The notes below the pieces were generated by a model. That model saw nothing but the letters and a program-made list of their open reading frames with translations. It did no database searches and was not told the DNA's origin. The translations under genes were made by a program, and so were the position numbers. A DNA stretch of 58,991 nucleotides from Cyanobium sp. ATX 6F1 (GTDB lineage Bacteria > Cyanobacteriota > Cyanobacteriia > PCC-6307 > Cyanobiaceae), in NCBI RefSeq assembly GCF_024346315.1, contig NZ_JAGQCS010000013.1, positions 1-58,991 of the forward strand, in the 5' to 3' direction. Positions 36,639 through 46,276 of the stretch are shown in pieces. Numbering within the stretch: position 1 is the first letter of the stretch; each line of letters opens with the position of its first letter.

Positions 36639-39600
36639 GGCAGGCCCTCCCGCAGCAGCTGGTCCAGTGCCAGGGTGCGCTCCAGCGGCGGCTGATCCAC
36701 CAGCATCCCCGGCACGGGATCGGCCGCGGTGGGGCCCGGCACCCCACGCAGGAACACGTAGACGTAGCCGCCCAGATCGCGTTCGGGCCGGTAGCCCGGC
36801 AGGCGCCAGCGCAGGTAGCGGTGCAGGGCCACCAGGTAAAGGTGCGCCTGCAGCGGGTAGTGGTGATGAAGCATCTGCTCCTCCATCGCCGCCACCGTGT
36901 AGTGGGCCGGCCCGCAGGCCAGCGGACGGTTCTCGCCGTCGCGCAGCCCCAGCCAGTTGCTCTTCCAATCGGCCACCCACCAACGGGGGTGGCCCTGGGG
37001 ATCAGGGGCCGTGAACACCAGATCGATCGAACCGGTGAGAAAACCGCGGCTGGCCACATCCAGCTGGGCGAGCTGCCTGGCGTAGGCCGCTCCGAAGCGG
37101 CCGCCGGGGTGGTGGGCGAACACCTCGGCCAGGCCGCGGGCCCGCACCAGCCGTTGGGGCCCAGGCGGGAGCCGCTGGCCCTCGCCCAGCGGTACCGCCA
37201 GGGGCAGATCGAAGCTGAGTTCGTTGAGGCTCAGGCTCCGCGGCAGATCGGCCAGGGCAAAGCCCCCCAGGGCGCCGCCCATGGGGGTGTGCCGCAGCCA
37301 GTCGAGGCCCTCCAGCACCGCCTCCAACTGCTCGATGGGCAGGCCGGCCCGCCGCAGCTCCCGGCCCACCAGCAGGCGCTGGTCGTCACTGCCGGCGGGC
37401 TGTTGATGGTCGATCTGCTCAAGAATGCGGTGCAGACAATCGCCGGCGGCGGCGCCGCGGGGGAACGCCGCCAGGGGGCCGCGATCGGGCCAGGCCTCGG
37501 GCGCTCCGGGGGCAGCCGTGGCCTCGGAGGCAGCCAGCCCGGTCACCCCCTCTGGCGCCCCTTCTGCCGCCCCATCCGTTTCCCGCCCCTCCTCCAGGGC
37601 GATCGGCCCAAGTCCCTCGGCGGCGGCCTGGGTCCAGCTGGAGTAACTGCTGCGGCCCCAGCGACGATCGAGGGGGCGAAGGGGCACCGGGCCGCACTCC
37701 AGCACCCCCTCAGGCGCCGGAGCCTGCCAGCGATCGGCGGGTGCCCCTGGGGCCGGCAGCTCGAACGGCTCGATCAACTGGAGCGGCAGGCCCGAGGCCT
37801 CCAGCCGTTGCTCCAGCCCCTCCCGCCAGCTGGCAACAGTTGGGGCGCTGCCGAAGCGCTGCTCACCGAACAGCCAGCTGCGCAGGGGGTCGGAGTCGGG
37901 TTCCCCGGCGGCAGCCCAGACCAGCACCAACAGGTCACGGGCCCGGGTGGCGGCCACATAAGTGAGGCGTTCCAGCTCCTGGACCTCGGCGGCACGGGCC
38001 TGGGCCCTGGCGGCCAACCCCTCGGCCCACTGGTGGTTGAGGTGCAGATCCCAGCGGGGAGCGACGCTGTCCGTCGGCGTCCAGCGCCGCCCCAGACCTT
38101 GCTTCGGTCGCTTCGAAAGCCCCCGCCAGAGGCTGGGAGCGATCACCACCGGGTACTCCAGGCCCTTGCTGCTGTGAATGGTCACCACGGCCACGGCGGA
38201 GCCCAGCGCATCGCTGTAGCGCTGATGGGCTTCGGGCACGGGGCGGACCGGCTCCAGCCGCTGGCGCCGCAGCCAGTCGGCGGCGGCGGCCGCCCCCAGG
38301 CCCTCCCGGTGCATCTGTTCCTGCAGCAACCGGGCCACCTGCTGGAGATCAGCGAGCAGGCCACCGGCGAGGGACAGCCCCGCCAGCTCGGCACTGCCCA
38401 GCAGCTGGCCCAGCACCGCCAGCAGCCCGTCACGCTCCAGGGCCGCGGCCAGCTGGCCCACCCTGGCGCCGAGGCGATCAAGGGCGCGCGGATCAGGATC
38501 CGCCAGCTCCGCGGGGCTCCAACCCAGCAGCGGCGAAGCCGCCAGCAGCCGCAGGGCCGAACCCCTGCCGGGATCCGCCAGGGCCTCCAGCAACCGCTGT
38601 AGCACGGTGGCCCCGTCGCTGGCGAACACACTCCCCTGGCTGATCAGCCGACTGGCGATGCCCCGGCGCTCCAGCGCCTGGCGCAGGGCCTCCGCTTCCC
38701 GGTGCTTGTTCACCAGCAGGGCGATGTCGGCGGGAGCGAGGGGGCGGCTGGTGTCGCCTTCGCGCAGGATCAGACCGCGACGCAGCAGATCGAGCACCAG
38801 CTGGGCCACCTGGGCCGGGAGGATGGCATCGATCTCCCCCAGGGTTCCCGACTCGGCCAGGCTGCATTCCCCCGCCAGCCAGAGCAGCTGCAGAGGAGAC
38901 TCCCCCGGCGGCAGCTCCAGGGCATGGCTGGCGGCCTTGGCGGGGTTGGCCCGCACCTGGGGCACAGGCAACTCACTCCGGATCAGCCCTGCCGGCGGCA
39001 TCAGGCCATTGAGACAGGTGATCAGGGCCTCGCTGGAGCGGAAGTTCTCGTTCAGTTCAGTGATCGAATCGACGCGTTTCCGGGCAGCGCGGTATGTGTC
39101 CAGGTCGCCGCCGCGGAAGCGGTAGATCGCCTGTTTGGGGTCGCCCACCATCAGCAGCAGGTGCTCCGGGCCGGTGAAGGCGCGCTGGAGGATGCGCCAC
39201 TGGATCGGATCGGTGTCCTGGAACTCATCCACCAGGGCCACCCGGTAGCGGCGCCCCAGTGCCTCCAGCAACTCAGCGTGGTCGGTGCCCTCCGGGCCGG
39301 GGTCCAGCCCCTCCAGCAACTGGGCATATCCCAGGCGGCCACTGCTCTGGCGCCGGCGGGCCAGCTCCGAGCGGCCCCCATGGGCGGCATGGAGCAGCAG
39401 CGCTTCGGCCGGCCCCTCCACCAGATCGGCGATCGCTCGCAGCAGCGGCGCCTCCGGCAGGGAGGGATCCTCTTCACCCGCCCTGCGGGCCGCGGCGCTG
39501 AAGGGGCCGGGGTGGAAGTAGTCGCGCAGTTCTTTCTGCTCAAGCAGGGCGGCATAGGAGCCTTGCTTCGGCTGGGTCTCCAGCCAGCCCGTCATCAGGC

Positions 39601-40438
39601 CGATCCGATCCTTGGTGGGCTTGGGGACATAGGGCTTTGGATCAGCGCCTTCCGACCTCCATTGGGCCGCAGACGACTTGAAGGATTCTTCGAGGCCTTC
39701 AGCCCGCTCCGCCCACAGCGCCTGAAAACGATTCCAGCGCTCCTCCCAGAGGGCCACCAGCTGGGGGGCCAGGGGCTCGCTGGGATCGAGGCCCTGGGGC
39801 AGGGGATCCAGCTCCAGGGACGGATCGCTCTCCAGCTGGGCAAGCTGATCCTCCAGCGCCCCGGGCGTCACCCCGAGGGAAAGGACCCCCTTCAGCAGCT
39901 CCACGGGCAGGGCCACCACCTGGGCCTGCCAGTAGTCATGGGCCACCTGGCGCACGAGGGTGCGCGCCTCCGGATCGATCTCCAGATCGGGAGCCAGGCC
40001 GGCCTCGAGGGCCTGGCGGCGCAGGCTGCGCTGGCCGAAGCCGTGCAGGGTGGTGATGTCGGCGCGATCGAGGTCATCGAGGGCCAGCAGCAGCCGGCCC
40101 ATCAGCTGGCGACGGCCGGCGCGATCGACCGGTTGACGCGCGAACCAGCGCTCCAACACTGGATCGGGAAAGGTGGGCAGCGCCTGCTGCGCCGGCTCCA
40201 GCGCCGTGAGCGCCTGCTGCAACCTCCGGCCGATGCGATCGCGCAGTTCGGCGGCGGCGGCGTTGGTGAAGGTGACCACCAGCAGCTCAGCTAGAGGCAG
40301 GCCGCGCTCCAGCACCAACCGCAGCACCAGGTGCGCCAGGGCGAAGGTCTTGCCGGTGCCGGCGCTGGCCTCCAGCAGCCGCACCCCGGGTTCAAGGCTG
40401 AAGACGTCGGCATCGAAGACACCCGCCGGAGCGCTCAT
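36635..40438 (-). CDS. recB: Exodeoxyribonuclease V beta subunit (RecB)
   Basis: RecB carries the 3'-5' helicase and the nuclease of RecBCD. The product is 1267 residues. Motif I is ASAGTGKT at 24-31, motif II VALVDEFQDTDPIQW, motif VI YVAATRARDLL. The C-terminal nuclease block has GSIDLVFTAP and the WWVADWKSNWLG motif (the DYK/DWK catalytic residues). It starts within the recC stop (ATGA) and its stop overlaps recD. This is a complete enzyme by eye. Confidence 0.97.
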   Translation of the reverse strand: MSAPAGVFDADVFSLEPGVRLLEASAGTGKTFALAHLVLRLVLERGLPLAELLVVTFTNAAAAELRDRIGRRLQQALTALEPAQQALPTFPDPVLERWFARQPVDRAGRRQLMGRLLLALDDLDRADITTLHGFGQRSLRRQALEAGLAPDLEIDPEARTLVRQVAHDYWQAQVVALPVELLKGVLSLGVTPGALEDQLAQLESDPSLELDPLPQGLDPSEPLAPQLVALWEERWNRFQALWAERAEGLEESFKSSAAQWRSEGADPKPYVPKPTKDRIGLMTGWLETQPKQGSYAALLEQKELRDYFHPGPFSAAARRAGEEDPSLPEAPLLRAIADLVEGPAEALLLHAAHGGRSELARRRQSSGRLGYAQLLEGLDPGPEGTDHAELLEALGRRYRVALVDEFQDTDPIQWRILQRAFTGPEHLLLMVGDPKQAIYRFRGGDLDTYRAARKRVDSITELNENFRSSEALITCLNGLMPPAGLIRSELPVPQVRANPAKAASHALELPPGESPLQLLWLAGECSLAESGTLGEIDAILPAQVAQLVLDLLRRGLILREGDTSRPLAPADIALLVNKHREAEALRQALERRGIASRLISQGSVFASDGATVLQRLLEALADPGRGSALRLLAASPLLGWSPAELADPDPRALDRLGARVGQLAAALERDGLLAVLGQLLGSAELAGLSLAGGLLADLQQVARLLQEQMHREGLGAAAAADWLRRQRLEPVRPVPEAHQRYSDALGSAVAVVTIHSSKGLEYPVVIAPSLWRGLSKRPKQGLGRRWTPTDSVAPRWDLHLNHQWAEGLAARAQARAAEVQELERLTYVAATRARDLLVLVWAAAGEPDSDPLRSWLFGEQRFGSAPTVASWREGLEQRLEASGLPLQLIEPFELPAPGAPADRWQAPAPEGVLECGPVPLRPLDRRWGRSSYSSWTQAAAEGLGPIALEEGRETDGAAEGAPEGVTGLAASEATAAPGAPEAWPDRGPLAAFPRGAAAGDCLHRILEQIDHQQPAGSDDQRLLVGRELRRAGLPIEQLEAVLEGLDWLRHTPMGGALGGFALADLPRSLSLNELSFDLPLAVPLGEGQRLPPGPQRLVRARGLAEVFAHHPGGRFGAAYARQLAQLDVASRGFLTGSIDLVFTAPDPQGHPRWWVADWKSNWLGLRDGENRPLACGPAHYTVAAMEEQMLHHHYPLQAHLYLVALHRYLRWRLPGYRPERDLGGYVYVFLRGVPGPTAADPVPGMLVDQPPLERTLALDQLLREGLP

Positions 40439-43400
40439 CGCCCTCTCTCCTTGCCCGCTTTTCCCTTGCCCGCTTTCGCCTTGATCACATGGTCCAGCAC
40501 GGGGCCGTAGAGGGCCTCCGCCGCCGCCGAGAAGGGCTCGCCGAGCAGCGCCTCGATGGGGGTGTCGGCGCCAAAACAGGCCGCCAGCTCAGGGGTCTGC
40601 CGTTCCCCTGTGGACTGTCCTCTCCCCTGCCAGGCAGCGGCCGCCTCGGCCGGGCCGCTGCCCGGCGCTTTGCGCTCGGCCTCCACGAACGCCCAGCCGG
40701 TCTTGGGGGGCACGGGCCAGCAGGCGCCCCCCAGCTGCTCGCGCAGGGCGAGGAGCGCCTCCAGCTGTCGGCGGGCCTGATCGGCCTCCGGGGCCTCCAG
40801 GCGGAGGATCTCCGCGAAGGTGTCCTCGGTCTTCCCCGGGCGGGCCACCAGCACCCCAGCGGCCGGCGCCTCCCCGGCGGCGGCCGCCAGCAGCAACCTC
40901 AGCCAGAGGTCGAGGCGCTGGGCCACCCCATCCCTGGCGGTGTGGGTGAGCACCAGCCAGGAACCACGCCAATCGAGTTCCAGACTGAGACCTTGCCAGC
41001 GGCTGGTGGCGCTGTGGGGTGTCCCCAGCCCCTCCAGCACCTCAGCGAGGGTGCGCCAGCGGCCCTCCATCAAGGCCGCCTCGAGCCCCCCCCCCGATCC
41101 GGCCGGAACCTGGCTCCGGCCCCGGTCCAAAGCGAGCCAGTCCGGTGGCTCAGCCGCGCGCCGATCAGCGAGGGCCTGATCCTGCAGTTGAGCCCGCAGC
41201 AGCGCCGAACGCTGGAGCTCATTGAGTTCCAGATCTTCCAGGTCATCCACCGGCTCATGCCACTCGCCGGGGTTGATCCCCAGCTGGCGCAACCAGTGCT
41301 TCTGGGGAGCCATCAACCAATCGCGCAGGTCACCGGCGGGATCGCCTGAGCTGCGGGGGGGAGGTTCCCGCAGGGCCAGGGGCAGGGTCATCTGAGCGTC
41401 TCCCTGCTCCAGCAAGCGCAGGGCGTCCAGCAGGCGGCGGTCGCAGCTGGGGGAGGGCCGGGGCGGCTGGGCCAGGAAGTTGGCGCGATCGAGCGGGTTG
41501 GCCGGGTGCGTGATCGTGAGAGCGGAGGCCCCGCCCGCCAGGCGCTGGCCCAGCGTCTCCAGCAGCTGACGCACCGGCGTCGCCGGCATCAGCTCCTCGC
41601 CGCTGCGCTCGTCGCGGTTGCTCCAGCTGATCAGCAGGTGGCGGCGCGCCGAGAGCAGGGCCTCGATCAGCACGTAGCGGTCCTGGTCCGCCGGGCTGGG
41701 GTCACCCAGGCGCCGCTGGCGCTCCAGCAGGTCAAACCCCGGGCGCTCCTTCTGGCGGGGAAAGACGCCGGCGTCGAGGCCCATCAGCACGATCACCTTG
41801 TGGGGGATGGCCCGCATCGGCTCGAGGGCGCTGATGGTCAGCGCTCCGCTGCGATGGCCGAAGCGGCCGCTGTCGACCGAGAGACGTTCCTCCAGCACCG
41901 CCGCCACCACCGGCGCCCCCAGCTCCAGGCTGGTCTCTCCGGCGCTGCGCACCCAGTCGTCGTTGGCGGCCAGGATCGCCTGGCGCTCCCAGCCCCGCTC
42001 GCCGCCCTCACCGAACAGATCGTCGAGCAATTCCACCAGCAGGGTGCCCCAGCTCCCTGAGGTGCGAGGTTGGCGCAGTCGCAGAAGCCAGCGGCGCAGG
42101 CTGAGCAACAGCTGCAGGCCACTGCCCTGGGACTCCAGGCTGCCGGCCACCGCCAGGGGAGCCGCATCCCCCAGGGCCAGGCCCGGCTGATCCGGCAGCA
42201 CCAGGCCCAGCAAAATTCGATCGATCGCCCAGCTGAGGCTGTGCTGACGCCCACCGCCGCGCTCCTGGCCATCGAGCCCCCAGCGGAAGCCCGCCGTCTG
42301 GAGCAGGGTCGTGAGCCGCGGGCCGTCTACGGCGGCGAGCCCGAAACGCTCCAGCAGCGCCCCGTTGCCGAGCAGCACCTCCAGGGCCGTGGCCGTGAGT
42401 CGCTCCCCACCCAGCCGCAGCAGGCCCAGCAGGGCCGTGGCCAGACCGGCCTGGCTTTGCTGGCTGCGGTCGGTGAGGCGCCAGGGCAACGCCACACCCG
42501 TGGCGGCGCTGTCGCCCAACACCGAGGCCACCAGGGGGGCGAAGGTCTCCACCTGGGGGGTCATCACCAGGATGTCCCGCGGTTCGAGCGTGGGATCGGC
42601 CGCCATCAGCTGCAGCAGCCGGTCGCGCAGGATCTGCACCTGGCGCAGATGGCCCGGGCAGGGGTGGAACTCCAGGGAGCTGTCGCCCGCCGCCAGCACC
42701 CAGGGGGGTTGAGCCCTATCGGACTGCCGCTCCGGCTCAGGGGACCCAGGGCCCTCGGCCGGCCCCACCAGATCCTGCTGGATCTGCTCCAGCAGGCTGG
42801 GCTCCCGCCCCTGCTGGGCGCTGACGGCGGCGGGCAGGAAGAACAGATCCCGGCCTTCCCACTGCCCCAGCTGGGCTTCACCGGTGCCCTCCAGTAACTG
42901 CTGGAACTCGGCCCCCAGGCGGCCGAACAGCCCCTCCAGCCGTGGTGCCTCCAGCACCCATTCGCCCGTGAACGGCGTGCGCCAAGCCTCCGCCTCCTGG
43001 AGCTGCTGGCGGCGCGTGCGGCAGCGGCGCCAGAGGTCGCCGCAGGGGGTGAGCAGGTACAGCTCCACATCGACCGTGCCCGAGAGGGCCTGCAGCAGCT
43101 CCACCTGCAGCGGCGCCAGGCTGCTGAGGCCGAACAGCCGCAACGGTTGGTCACTGGCCAGGGGCGCGTGGGTGCCCCGGCGCAGCTGCTCAATCGCCCG
43201 CTTCACCCGCAGGCCGAAGGGCTCGACGCCAAGGCGGTCCCGCAGGCGCCTTAGCAGCAACGGCTGCCAGCGCTGCTGGGCCGGCAGTTCCCCGCCCAGA
43301 CCGTCGCCATCCCCGCCCCGCCACCAGTGCTCCAGCAACTCCGGGCGGTAGAGGGCGTAGTCATCGAAGGCATCGGCGATGGCCCGGCCCAGCTGCCACA

Positions 43401-43845
43401 GGGGCAACCCGAGGCTCTCCCCTCGCCGCCGTTCCAGCCAGCGGCGCAGCAGGGCGGCCTCTGGCTCCTGCACAAGCTCACCGAGCAGCTCCAGCACGGG
43501 CCAGACCAGCTCCGTGGCCCGCCAGGGGTCCACCGCCGGCGGGCTGGTGGTGGAGCAGGCACCCTCCCCCAGCAGCTCCTCCACCAGCTGGCGCAGGCGG
43601 CTGCTGGGAAAGGGAAAGCGCAGATGGGCGGCGATGCCATCGGCGTAGGCCGCCTCAGCGCCGGAGACGCTCTGGTCCGTGCTGCCCAGGTGCAGGGCCA
43701 GTTGCTCCCCGAGCCAGCGGCTGGTGGGCCAGGTGTTCACCACCACCTGGGCCTGCTCAAACGGGCCGGCGGGACTGAGTTGCAGGCGGGCGGCCAGCAG
43801 CCGGGCGAGGAACTCCACCCGGTTGCTGCGATAGACGATCAGCAA
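40435..43845 (-). CDS. recC: Exodeoxyribonuclease V gamma subunit (RecC)
   Basis: RecC recognises Chi and bridges RecB and RecD. The product is 1136 residues from a TTG start at LLIVYRSNRVEFLARLLA, the typical RecC N-terminus. TWPTSRWLGEQLALHLG, FGLSSLAPLQVELLQAL and the late VIVLMGLDAGVFPRQKERPGFDLL are RecC blocks. The frame is open upstream but that extension is not RecC-like, so TTG at 43845 is preferred. It overlaps the phosphatase gene by 7 bases. Confidence 0.92.
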   Translation of the reverse strand: MLIVYRSNRVEFLARLLAARLQLSPAGPFEQAQVVVNTWPTSRWLGEQLALHLGSTDQSVSGAEAAYADGIAAHLRFPFPSSRLRQLVEELLGEGACSTTSPPAVDPWRATELVWPVLELLGELVQEPEAALLRRWLERRRGESLGLPLWQLGRAIADAFDDYALYRPELLEHWWRGGDGDGLGGELPAQQRWQPLLLRRLRDRLGVEPFGLRVKRAIEQLRRGTHAPLASDQPLRLFGLSSLAPLQVELLQALSGTVDVELYLLTPCGDLWRRCRTRRQQLQEAEAWRTPFTGEWVLEAPRLEGLFGRLGAEFQQLLEGTGEAQLGQWEGRDLFFLPAAVSAQQGREPSLLEQIQQDLVGPAEGPGSPEPERQSDRAQPPWVLAAGDSSLEFHPCPGHLRQVQILRDRLLQLMAADPTLEPRDILVMTPQVETFAPLVASVLGDSAATGVALPWRLTDRSQQSQAGLATALLGLLRLGGERLTATALEVLLGNGALLERFGLAAVDGPRLTTLLQTAGFRWGLDGQERGGGRQHSLSWAIDRILLGLVLPDQPGLALGDAAPLAVAGSLESQGSGLQLLLSLRRWLLRLRQPRTSGSWGTLLVELLDDLFGEGGERGWERQAILAANDDWVRSAGETSLELGAPVVAAVLEERLSVDSGRFGHRSGALTISALEPMRAIPHKVIVLMGLDAGVFPRQKERPGFDLLERQRRLGDPSPADQDRYVLIEALLSARRHLLISWSNRDERSGEELMPATPVRQLLETLGQRLAGGASALTITHPANPLDRANFLAQPPRPSPSCDRRLLDALRLLEQGDAQMTLPLALREPPPRSSGDPAGDLRDWLMAPQKHWLRQLGINPGEWHEPVDDLEDLELNELQRSALLRAQLQDQALADRRAAEPPDWLALDRGRSQVPAGSGGGLEAALMEGRWRTLAEVLEGLGTPHSATSRWQGLSLELDWRGSWLVLTHTARDGVAQRLDLWLRLLLAAAAGEAPAAGVLVARPGKTEDTFAEILRLEAPEADQARRQLEALLALREQLGGACWPVPPKTGWAFVEAERKAPGSGPAEAAAAWQGRGQSTGERQTPELAACFGADTPIEALLGEPFSAAAEALYGPVLDHVIKAKAGKGKAGKERGR

Positions 43846-44507
43846 GGGCTGCCGAGCAGGGCCTCGCGGGGCTCCAGCCAGCGGGAGCCGGGTCCGCGTC
43901 GGCCGTGAACCTGGCGCTGGGCGCCGGTTTCCGGGCAGTAGGCGGTGAGCGTGCCGCCGTAGCAGGCACCGGTGTCGATGGTGATGATGTTGTTGGGGCG
44001 GCGGTGCACCCGGGTGCTGGGGGTGTGGCCCACGATCACCTCGCCGAAACGCCCGTCGTAGTGGTCCCAGAAGGGCTCGCGCACGGACAGATCCGGCTCC
44101 CAGGTGTGGGGATCGAAGCCCGCGTGGGTGGCGACCCAGCCGCGGCCCCAGTAGGCCAGGGGCAACTGCTCGAGCCGCTCCAGCCACTGGCGGCAGAGGC
44201 CCTCGCCCAGGTGGCGATAGGTGTCGCAGCCGGCCAGATCCCGCTGGGCTTTCCAGGTGCCCAGGCGCAGGGCCCGAACCAGCTTGAACTCATGGTTTCC
44301 CATCAGCCACACCCCCCGGCCGGAGGTCACCAGCGACCAGGCCAGTTCCATCGACCGCTCGATCTCGGGGCCGCGGTTGATCACATCACCACAGAGGATC
44401 AGCCGGTCGGTGGCGGGCAGAAGCCCCAGCAGATCGCAGAGCGAATCAGCGCATCCGTGGACGTCGCCGATCACCCAATGGCGAAGCGGATGGGGCCGGA
44501 GCGTCAT
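43839..44507 (-). CDS. PPP-family metallophosphatase
   Basis: The product is 222 residues. The metal motifs are GDVHG (residues 14-18), LCGDVINRGP and GNHE, then THAGF and VGHTP near the end. Such PPP enzymes include protein serine/threonine phosphatases and diadenosine-tetraphosphate hydrolases (ApaH); the sequence does not decide. It is the first gene of a tight run with recC, recB and recD, and ends inside recC. The ATG at 44507 starts six residues before the first conserved block. Confidence 0.85.
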   Translation of the reverse strand: MTLRPHPLRHWVIGDVHGCADSLCDLLGLLPATDRLILCGDVINRGPEIERSMELAWSLVTSGRGVWLMGNHEFKLVRALRLGTWKAQRDLAGCDTYRHLGEGLCRQWLERLEQLPLAYWGRGWVATHAGFDPHTWEPDLSVREPFWDHYDGRFGEVIVGHTPSTRVHRRPNNIITIDTGACYGGTLTAYCPETGAQRQVHGRRGPGSRWLEPREALLGSPC

Positions 44508-44633
44508 GCAGAGCACATGCTGGTTTGAGTCTGACCTGAAGGGGGTGAATCTGTCAGCCCCCCCATCGATGAACGTCAACACCAGTTGATGGTGTCCCCG
44601 GTTACCTTGCGGACTGCTGATGCCGTCCGGCCC

Positions 44634-45008
44634 ATGGACCCTCGGTCGCTGCCGGTTGCCCGCCGGGTGCAACTTCTGGTCAAGGCGCTGAACGGCGCCG
44701 AGCGCACCAACGAGGCCCTGGCCCGCTGCAGCGATGGCGACGGCATGGTCGCTGTGCTGGTGGATGCCTCCAACAAGCTGGGGCTGGGACTCAGCCGCGA
44801 GGACCTCCTGGCGACGCCGCCGATCCGCGACTGGATCTGGTGGAAGAACAAAGAGGCCCTGCTGACCCTCGGCGACAACGTGCCGCGCTATCAGCAGGAT
44901 GGCCGCCAGCAGCGGGAACGGCAGCGCCAGCAGGAGCTCCAGCCGCCCGACTCCAGCGATCCCGCCAGCACCGATGGGCCCCGCAAACGCTTCTTCGGGC
45001 TGTTCTGA
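44634..45008 (+). CDS. Small protein, possibly Nif11-like leader domain
   Basis: The product is 124 residues. RRVQLLVKALNGAERTNEAL and the later KLGLGLSREDLLATPPIRDW weakly resemble the Nif11-like leader domain (LL..V..D..L...L then GLxLSxEDL). A Gln/Arg-rich tail ends RKRFFGLF. An in-frame earlier start exists at 44586. Nif11 leaders precede secreted peptides in cyanobacteria, but there is no double-glycine site here. The match is low-confidence. Confidence 0.6.
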   Translation: MDPRSLPVARRVQLLVKALNGAERTNEALARCSDGDGMVAVLVDASNKLGLGLSREDLLATPPIRDWIWWKNKEALLTLGDNVPRYQQDGRQQRERQRQQELQPPDSSDPASTDGPRKRFFGLF

Positions 45009-45048
45009 GGCCTGAACCAGATCCGGGGGCGCGGGTCCCCGAGCGCCC

Positions 45049-45378
45049 TCAGCCCAGGCTGGCCAGAGCCTCGGTCAGGGAGGCGGCGGTGAAACGTCCC
45101 TTGAGCACGAATTCCAGGCGCAGCTTCAGAAATTCAATGAACTTGGCATCGGTGGAGACCACGGCAGCGGCCGGACGGGGCACGGCAGCGGCACTCGCCG
45201 CCAGGGCCGGGCTCTCCAGAAAGGCCGGCCGCTTCACCAGCCAGAAGTCAATCGCCTTGTCCTGCTCGCCGTAGTGGCGCTGCCGCTCCCGGAGCACCTC
45301 CTCCAGCGGTTCCTCCACCGTCAGGAAGGCTTCGCTGGCCGCCACGAAGTGAAAGACGGGGGCGGAGGACTCGCTCAT
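45049..45378 (-). CDS. MgPME-cyclase complex family protein (DUF2488)
   Basis: The product is 109 residues. [20 protein letters not shown], then [18 protein letters not shown] and a final stretch [17 protein letters not shown], is the family pattern. Homologues are reported to associate with the Mg-protoporphyrin IX monomethyl ester cyclase of chlorophyll synthesis. It starts inside the pdxJ stop (ATGA), implying translational coupling. Confidence 0.88.
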   Translation of the reverse strand: MSESSAPVFHFVAASEAFLTVEEPLEEVLRERQRHYGEQDKAIDFWLVKRPAFLESPALAASAAAVPRPAAAVVSTDAKFIEFLKLRLEFVLKGRFTAASLTEALASLG

Positions 45379-46124
45379 GGAAAGGGGGCGTTGAACAATG
45401 GTTCCCGGCGGGGATTCTGAACCAGAGCCCGCATCTGCCGCACCGCCGCCTCCAGACCCACCGCCAGGGCCCGGGCCACGATCGTGTGACCGATGTTGAG
45501 CTCCTCGATCCCCTCGATCGCCGCCACCGGCTCCACGTTCTGATAGGTGAGCCCATGGCCGGCGTTGACCCGCAGCCCGAGTTCTCGGGCGCGGACCGTG
45601 GCCTCGATCAGTCGTGCCAGTTCCCTGGGCTGCTCCGCCCAGGCGGCCTCGGCGTAGGTGCCGGTGTGCAGCTCCACCCAGCGGGCACCGCTGCGCTGGC
45701 TCGCCCGCAGCTGATCGGCCTCGGGGTCGATGAACAGGCTCACGGGGATGCCGGCCGCCTGCAGGCGCTCCACCAGGGCACAGAGCGTCGCCTCCTGGCC
45801 GGCGACGTCCAGACCGCCTTCGGTGGTGATCTCCTGGCGCTTCTCCGGCACCAGGGTGACCATGTCGGGGCGCACCCGCAGGGCGATCGCCTCCATCTCG
45901 GCGGTGGCGGCCATCTCCAGGTTGAGGCGGCTGCCCACGGTGGCGCGCAACAACTCCAGATCGCGCAGCTGAATGTGTCGACGGTCTTCGCGCAGGTGCA
46001 CGGTGATGCCATCGGCGCCGCCGAGCTCGGCCAGCAGCGCCAGGGTGACCGGATCGGGCTCGGCGGCGCGGCGGGCCTGGCGCACGCCGGCGATGTGATC
46101 GATGTTGACGCCCAGGCTGGCCAC
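45375..46124 (-). CDS. pdxJ: Pyridoxine 5'-phosphate synthase
   Basis: PdxJ joins amino-acetone phosphate with deoxyxylulose phosphate to make pyridoxine phosphate. The product is 249 residues with a GTG start. [41 protein letters not shown] and [12 protein letters not shown] are the conserved substrate and catalytic blocks. The stop is shared with the start of the DUF2488 gene. Confidence 0.97.
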   Translation of the reverse strand: MASLGVNIDHIAGVRQARRAAEPDPVTLALLAELGGADGITVHLREDRRHIQLRDLELLRATVGSRLNLEMAATAEMEAIALRVRPDMVTLVPEKRQEITTEGGLDVAGQEATLCALVERLQAAGIPVSLFIDPEADQLRASQRSGARWVELHTGTYAEAAWAEQPRELARLIEATVRARELGLRVNAGHGLTYQNVEPVAAIEGIEELNIGHTIVARALAVGLEAAVRQMRALVQNPRREPLFNAPFP

Positions 46125-46276
46125 GGTCGCTGCGCCGCAAGGCCACCGATCCTATGGAGCGCCCAGCCGCGGCCGCTGGCACCCCTCGGGCGACGCGGAC
46201 GCCGCCGCAACTGCCCGCCCACGGCCCAGGGCGACCGGGCACGGCCCCTAGCTTGAGGTTTGATCGAGTCCCTTCG

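Noticed and set aside
44634-45008. A cyanobactin/lanthipeptide-type precursor peptide from the Nif11-like match
   Set aside because: No double-Gly site, no Cys/Ser/Thr-rich core and no modifying enzyme nearby.
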